DNA from: Colletotrichum lupini
Taxonomy: Eukaryota > Ascomycota > Sordariomycetes > Glomerellales > Glomerellaceae
DNA length: 64,000 bases
Direction: 5' to 3'
Assembly: GCF_023278565.1 (NCBI RefSeq)
Contig: NC_064675.1
Span: 2,356,001-2,420,000 of the forward strand
The first letter of the stretch is position 1, and each line of letters starts with the position of its first letter. Below the pieces are notes generated by a model that had not been told where the DNA came from, did no database searches, and worked only from the letters and a program-made list of their open reading frames with translations. Of the stretch, positions 58,168 through 64,000 are shown piece after piece. The position numbers and the translations under genes were made by a program.

Positions 58168-59379
58168 TGGTTACGCCACGGAGCGGAATGAAGGATGCAA
58201 GTGCAGCGAGGCTCGGTGCCTCATTTGATCATGGACATGAACGGGATTCGCAGGTCGAGGGATGGTTTCGCATGGCGGGAAGCTCAGAAGACTGGGGAGA
58301 ATTGTTCGAGCAGTCGCAGCAGGGCACGCAAGAGGAAGGGAGACAAGACGCCCAGGTACACACGGTGGCCGGTTACTCGATGCAGATAGGTAGCTCCCTC
58401 TCCGCCGTGAATTGGATGTCGATTTGTCCACTAATCTGAGGGCATGACTTGGAAGGTGGGAGGAATGCCCCATGCACGACCCGCCGTTTCCCAGTACTAG
58501 TGCCTAAAAATTCTGGCCTCAAATTAGACTACGTCGCCGGTTACCTCAGCGAGCATGAACCTTGGCTCATGGTGCCGCTGAGAGCGGGAGCCTCTGAGGA
58601 GGGGGCCAGCCGCACCTTGAGAGTGCCGGACCCGAGAGGATCAAGGTCGCGCGCTAGGACGAATGGGGGCGACGGCCAAAACCCCTGTCTGCGGGGCATC
58701 ATCGTTTTATCTGCATATGTGACGTTATTTGCATTCGATTCTTGAGTTCCCTTTCTGAGTTTCCAGTGGTGAGATTTCATACTCATGTTGAACCTATGAG
58801 GCGAGAGTCTCATTGACAGAGAGGGCAAAATGGAGAATGTCACTCGATGAATGAAGCATGCTCTGGCAACAATGTCAAGCCCAAGTGTACCACACAATAA
58901 GGTACGAATAAAATACAGCCACCTCATATGAGCAGGGTGTCTTTGAGTGAGCGGAAAGTGAGTTCCACATGAGACGTCCCCTGGTGAAGGTACCTACCAC
59001 AGCCAGACGCTTCAAGGCGCGGCTTATCATCATCCCGTGCACATTATGAGAGGAAAGGTGTGCAAACGATAAAATGCTTCCATTCTAAAATCGTAAGAAG
59101 ACTTGTCCAAGACAGGCTCGATGCGCATACAGAAAGACAAGCCGTCCATGGCATGCAAGTCGAGGAAGCAGCGCTTGTTCCTCCGTTCCATAAGGTAAAC
59201 CATGTAATATTTCCCCCCAGGTGCGGCTCGACGAGTGTATCGCCGTGTCACCCAACGCCAATGTAGATGCTAGCCAGTCCAACGCCAATTCTCATAACCC
59301 TTTTCATATTTCTCATCATGGGAAATTTCCTTTCCCTTCTCTTCCCTCGCCTCAAGACCCAAGCTGAACATGAGAAAAC
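58168..59379. other. Intergenic interval PIK1 promoter / NC2-alpha 3' flank
   Basis: 1.2 kb. The PIK1 upstream region and the 3' UTR of the histone-fold gene fall here. The short frames (for example + 58449-58745 and - 58541-58927) have no domain features. Confidence 0.5.
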
Positions 59380-60468
59380 TCATGCAGCGGCCTTCTTCTT
59401 ACGGCCGCCCTTGCCCTTCTTCTTCGTCTCAACTTCCATTTCCTCGTCGCTTGACGACTCAGCCTTGGAGCGGCCACCTCTCTTCTCTTCGTCGCCAACC
59501 TTTGCAGCAATGTCGGCCAAGAAGTCATACTGGCCATCTGTCTCGATGACTTGCTTGAGCATCTGAGCCGTGACACGCTTGGAGTTCTTCTCCCGTGCGA
59601 TTTCGGCACTTCGGCTGACAACAGCAATCATGAACATCTCGAGAGCCTTGCCAACAGCAATGGGAGTCTGCTGGGCGACCTTGCCAACCTCCTCATCAGC
59701 CTGCATGATACGCTTTATCCTGGCTGTGGGGAACTTTGTCCGAACGGGTGATGGGTCAATCGGAGGTGGCGAGTCAGCCTGCTTTGTGTTCTTTCTGGGA
59801 GGCATAGTTGCTGAAGCTGGTGTTTGTGGTAGATGTTGTGTATCTGGGTTGTAGGGGATATCGTGTAATTGGGGTGCTCCGCCAAAGTTTTTTTGGTCTA
59901 GAAATCCGTGGCTTTGAGGTGTTTTGGGCTGATGAGCTTGCTGTTCCTGGTAGTTGAGAACGGGCTGTATCCCATAGGCGCTTTGCATATGTGGTGGGGG
60001 ATATTGCGGAGATGGGTGGTTGTGTGGCGGTGACTGGTGGTGGTATTGAGGAGATAGGTAATGTTGGTGGTGTTGGTGCTGCTCCTGCTGCTGTTGTTGC
60101 TGAAGCGGTTGGTACTGGTGCTGGTGCTGACCTTGGTGGTGGTGGGGTTGTAGCGGTGGCTGATAGGAAGAGAATTCCGTTTTGATTACCGCTGGTGATG
60201 GGAAGTGGGGCTGCTCTTGTTTGATGTGAACAGGAGTAGAAGATGACTGGCTTGGGTGGTGAATGCGTGCTGAGGGGGAGGAGTATTCATATACGGGCGG
60301 TGGTGCAGCAGACGCAGACGGAGACGGAGAGGTTTGGAGCTTGCTCAGTTGTTGCTGGTAGTGCTGCAGACTGTGAGTGTGCAGTGGAGGTGTAGGCGGG
60401 GCGGGTGCTGCCGAGAAAAAAGAAGAGAGGTCCGGCGACTTTGGTGCGTAGGTCGTGTCGTCCGCCAT
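59380..60468 (-). CDS. BUR6: NC2-alpha (DRAP1/BUR6-type) histone-fold transcription regulator with long Gln/His/Pro-rich extension
   Basis: A single exon of 362 aa from ATG 60466-60468 ([20 protein letters not shown]). Residues ~30-220 are a low-complexity Gln/His/Pro/Ser extension ([20 protein letters not shown]). The histone fold spans about 240-325: [20 protein letters not shown], then [20 protein letters not shown], then [20 protein letters not shown], then [14 protein letters not shown]. This matches NC2-alpha and, less closely, other CBF/NF-YC-type subunits. The C-terminus is acidic then basic ([20 protein letters not shown]). NC2-alpha pairs with NC2-beta and binds TBP on promoter DNA, blocking TFIIA/TFIIB. 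Met222 (ATG ending at 59805, [12 protein letters not shown]) would give a protein of ordinary NC2-alpha size, so the extension or an alternative start deserves attention. Confidence 0.85.
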   Translation of the reverse strand: MADDTTYAPKSPDLSSFFSAAPAPPTPPLHTHSLQHYQQQLSKLQTSPSPSASAAPPPVYEYSSPSARIHHPSQSSSTPVHIKQEQPHFPSPAVIKTEFSSYQPPLQPHHHQGQHQHQYQPLQQQQQQEQHQHHQHYLSPQYHHQSPPHNHPSPQYPPPHMQSAYGIQPVLNYQEQQAHQPKTPQSHGFLDQKNFGGAPQLHDIPYNPDTQHLPQTPASATMPPRKNTKQADSPPPIDPSPVRTKFPTARIKRIMQADEEVGKVAQQTPIAVGKALEMFMIAVVSRSAEIAREKNSKRVTAQMLKQVIETDGQYDFLADIAAKVGDEEKRGGRSKAESSSDEEMEVETKKKGKGGRKKKAAA

Positions 60469-63400
60469 TTTTATTACTTTTTTCCCCCTCTACCTCCGGC
60501 CCTGCTGGAAAAATTGATGGCCGCTTTTTTTTTTTCAATTTGGAAGTGGAGGCCAAACGACAGGGGGCCTTGGCTGGTGCCCCGAAAAAAATTGGCCAAG
60601 GTTCCAATCCAAGTTTGGCTGGCGTGGGACACTGGATGATTAAGCGAAGGGCAGGGACTGATTTTTGAGTACAAAAGCCAGCCTACACCCCCACCTCTAT
60701 CTTGTCCGCGGTTGCGACACCGTTTGCTTTAGCAGGAATAATCTTGCAATGGTTGTGTGATTGCGTCTAATGATGGATGTGTTCCGTATTCAGTCGTTAA
60801 GTGGGTATATGTCCAGGAAAGTACGGCGTCTAAGTCCTGATTCAGGCGTGGGCTGCTACGTGCGGTGAAAGGAATGACAGTCTGTTCTACCGTCATATAT
60901 CCTTGGGAGTCAAAGGTGTAAAGGTCCCACAGACGTATGGCCAATCCAAGTCGCGTCGAGGGTGACAGTAAATCGAGGCAGAGTATTGCTGCGAAGCTCG
61001 GCTTGAATATTGAACACAAGGCGAGACAGAGCGCAATCGACTTGTGAGAAGTGTGGGTGTTTTGCGTGTGTAAGGCAGCCTCGGCCAACGTGTTGGGCAG
61101 CGCTGCGATACAAGAGCAAATGACGAAGAGATGAGATCAAAGCCAATAAACGGCCTACAACATGAGGGATTCGTAGTATCCTCAGTACCCTAGCCTGTTT
61201 GCAACCGTGTACCGGACCTAAACGGTGGATGGCAGGATGTTGAGCAGGACTGTCCGGATAACTGCTTTGCAAACTTGCAAATCGAGGTTAAAAACTGCGT
61301 CCCAGGTCCAGCAAAATGAACCGGCCACTTGCAGTACAGAGAAGATCCAGGCTCACTGGGCTCTCAGTGAGTCTGCGTGGATGTCGAGACCCAACGTCGC
61401 AACTGGCCAATCCTGGTATTGCTTCGGATGCAGTCTACGTATGCCAGACCGCGTGAGAGTGAGAGACTCAGTGTAGCCTGAGGGGGCGATAAATACCGAC
61501 TGACGTCGGGAGCGTGGCTGTGACACAAGCTTGTCCGAGATGTTGATATGCCAGATAGGTGATCTACTGATCCAAGGTGTGTAAATGGCGTTTTTGCTGA
61601 GTCAGACCTGGAGACTTGGAGTGACACTCAATAAGGTTTCGGTGTGTCTAGCGAGCCAGGGGTGAAGGGAGTTCTGTAAGCTTGGGGCTTTCGGGGTTCA
61701 GTCCTGGGGCGTGCGACGGTGTCAGGCGTTCCTGTGCGGGGCAGCAGCGGTACTTTCGGAAGCGGCCTGATGCTCTGATATAGTGGTGGGAGGTGTTCAG
61801 GATGGGGGAAAGGGGGTGTTGCGTTTGAACGGGATTGTAAAGTGAAGTTATGTACGGAGTAGGAGGAGGAGGAGGATTTGTTGGCGTTGATCTTTTTCCA
61901 AGATCCAGGTGGCAAGGTTTAGTCAATCGAGCCTCAAAGTTGACATGCGTCCATCGGGAAGGATGCAGTCGGTCTGACAGGCAGACGAGGCAAGGCCAGG
62001 CGGCAAGTAGGTAAGGTAGGCGCAGACACACAAAAGTACAGGGAGGCACACTCTGGGCGCAAGCACACCAAGTGTGCACCTTCTTGCAACCTGCCCTGGA
62101 AATTGAGGTGGTAGATGGGCTGGAACGAATGGGAATGATTGGATAGGAAGGACACTGAATGGGAGGGAAAGAGCGATGGCCGTGGGACGACGCGACGGGT
62201 CGAGAACCTGCGGAGGGGCGGACGGCGATGCGGTGCGGTAGTGCGGTAGGTGCGGGTGCGGTGCGGTCGGTGGCAGGTGCAGCCAGCGGCTGGGTGGGCT
62301 CCTTCTTTTCGCGGTGTGCGGGTTCCTTCACTCCTGGCGATGGATCACGGTGGGAATGTCCACCGTTTATATGCGCGTCGCGGGTCAGAGCTCCTTCCCA
62401 ACTCCCCTTTCTTGCTGCCCTCTGCTTTCCCCCCAAAAAACACGCCTAGGCAGGGGTCACGCTGCTATGCTGATTGGGTCAGGATGCCCGAGCTGTGGCC
62501 ACGCCTTCCCAAATCCTACATGAGCACAGCCGCTAGTCTCCTGCTTGACGGCCTCTGTACCTTTCTGTGCTAATTAAGCTCTGTTGGTACCTGCCTGGCC
62601 ATCCACCTTCCTTCCCTCAGGGAGCACGGAAGGTAAGGTATCTTCAAGGCGTCCCGAATGTTCACATTGCGCCCACGTCGGCACGTCCTTCTCCAGTTCC
62701 ATTTCTTGAACAACGCTTCTTTTCTCCTTCTCCTCCTTCTTCTTCCTCTCCCAACCTACCGGGATCTCTTGAGTCATCCTGTTCGCGCCCAAAAATACTC
62801 GCACCTCATCGGCGTCATCACTAATTTCGCCACATGGTCGATGTCTCCCCCTTCGTCCCAGCTTACCGCCGCATGTCGCAACCTCGCAGACGTAGCTGCA
62901 TCTCGAGGCGCGAAGTAACGTGAGGCAGGCTGAAAAGGATGGCTCAACCGAAGCAAGGTAGGCCACGGCAGGCTGGCTGATCTCTTTTACCGTCTCAGCC
63001 CCAGCTCCCATCATGTCGTTTCGGCCCCTGTTTTCAGATTCTAGACCTGGCATTTGCGCAACCTTGGACTTCGAGAAAGTCTTGTCTCGTTACTCTTCAT
63101 TCTCGATATGCCTTTATACCTCGTGGCCCTGACCTACGTACAAGCTTGCTTTGTCTTCATGAGACACCCAACATCGTCGAACCCCGCCGCCATCTGCCCT
63201 CAATGCTGCCTGGAGCTGGCACCCTCCCTGCTCCTTAGGCAGACGAGCTCTTTCTGCAGCGCGCCATCATCAAGGAACCCCGTCGTCCGAAAAAGATGTT
63301 TTCTGTCGCAAAGCCGTCGCGCTCCTCGACTCGTCAGTGTTTGAACCACACATGACTTCATCCGAGACCCACCACAGCTCCCTGCCCGTCTGAGCTTTGC

Positions 63401-64000
63401 GACGGCACCTTGAGTGAATGCCCCCGTCTACGGAGTAGGTCGCCAATCGCCCTTCCCGCCGAAGCGACTTTGCAGTGGGTCCACCTACGAAGAACTTATC
63501 TGCATCCTTCAACGCGTCTTCGCGAAATGTTTGTCAACGTTTTTCTGAACAGATATCACCCTACCACCGTCGTAATTTCCTGTCGGCGGACGGCCCGGTA
63601 TGCAGGAACGCAACTCAATCATGCAGGTAATCAAACCACTAAATTCTATTGTTTACACCATATCCTATTGGTGGCCAGGGATGAAGATAACGAAGAGAAA
63701 CAGCTGGAGACCACCCCAAGAGGCCACAACTGTAGAAACCGAGTTATCCCAACTCAGGTTTCGAGGTTGGCGTGCCTCGGTCTATGACAGTTTTTACTTG
63801 ATCTAATCAGACTTTTTTTTTCTAAAAACGGCAATCTGCCTTTAATAGGCTTTCTACTGGATGTGTTTTCTGATGGCTGACGTGAGTGTCCGCAGACCCT
63901 TGAGTCTCTTGTCTTCGGTGCTTGACAGGAATAACGAAACAACGGGCCAGGCGTGTATCCCGCCATCCTCGCTACGACTGTCGACCTCGGTACTTTTGAC
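60469..64000. other. Terminal interval without recognised genes
   Basis: The NC2-alpha promoter lies just above 60469. Frames such as - 61648-62436 and - 62574-63053 lack motifs. From about 62.6 to 63.6 kb the + strand has pyrimidine-rich tracts (TTCTCCTTCTTCTTCC near 62730) like those before the Myb gene. It may be the leader of a + strand gene beginning beyond the window, which is inference. Confidence 0.4.
62227..62275 (+). repeat. Imperfect TGCGGT(G/A) tandem repeat
   Basis: About six imperfect copies of a 6-10 bp unit (TGCGGTGCGGTAGTGCGGTA and similar). A simple-sequence repeat with no assigned role. Confidence 0.7.

Noticed and set aside
61648..62436. 262-codon minus-strand frame
   Set aside because: A Pro/Ser/Arg-rich frame over promoter-like DNA with simple repeats and no domain or intron evidence.

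Overview
The window is nuclear DNA of a filamentous ascomycete, most likely a Sordariomycete. Introns are short (about 50-120 bp, GTAAGT-like donors, CTAAC/CTGAC branch sites). Intergenic spaces are long and pyrimidine-rich. The protein families and their intron layouts are those of Pezizomycotina. No prokaryotic, viral or CRISPR feature is present. All start and splice calls were made by reading, and several corrected starts replace TTG codons that open longer reading frames.

Layout. 1-6.2 kb: the 3' part of a hemerythrin-type (HHE) protein, a PEX11-family peroxin facing it across a 153-bp almost pure G tract, a small six-cysteine secreted protein, and a tRNA-Lys(CTT). 6.9-17.5 kb: eIF3c (NIP1) and the spliceosomal core protein PRP8, divergent from one 850-bp promoter region. 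17.5-34.8 kb: a long gene-poor stretch holding one two-repeat Myb/SANT regulator (27.0-28.3 kb) and, near 34 kb, the probable relic of a STAND/NACHT-type gene. 34.8-40.5 kb: a ketopantoate-reductase family protein divergent from the SNF2-family repair ATPase RAD26/CSB. 41-44.8 kb: ribosomal proteins uS11 (RPS14) and uL30 (RPL7), divergent, then the mitochondrial Fe-S assembly factor ISA2. 45-47 kb: a scrap resembling a flavin-dependent monooxygenase N-terminus and a single-pass membrane protein of unknown role. 47.2-52.1 kb: MICOS subunit MIC10 divergent from the ribosome-biogenesis factor URB2. 52.1-54.9 kb: gene-free, with a diverged inverted repeat pair and a tRNA-like Pol III box pair. 54.9-60.5 kb: phosphatidylinositol 4-kinase PIK1 and the NC2-alpha/BUR6 histone-fold repressor subunit. 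60.5-64 kb: no gene recognised.

The genes are mostly conserved housekeeping functions (translation, splicing, ribosome assembly, mitochondria, phosphoinositide signalling) and are not a pathway cluster. A theme is head-to-head pairing of growth genes: NIP1/PRP8, RPS14/RPL7 and MIC10/URB2.

The most interesting item is a probable C/D-box snoRNA inside RPL7 intron 2. Its guide matches the large-subunit rRNA segment served in yeast by snR39b, next to the nucleotide served by the RPL7-hosted snR39/snR59. Second is the small secreted cysteine-rich protein. I found no convincing new multi-gene system.
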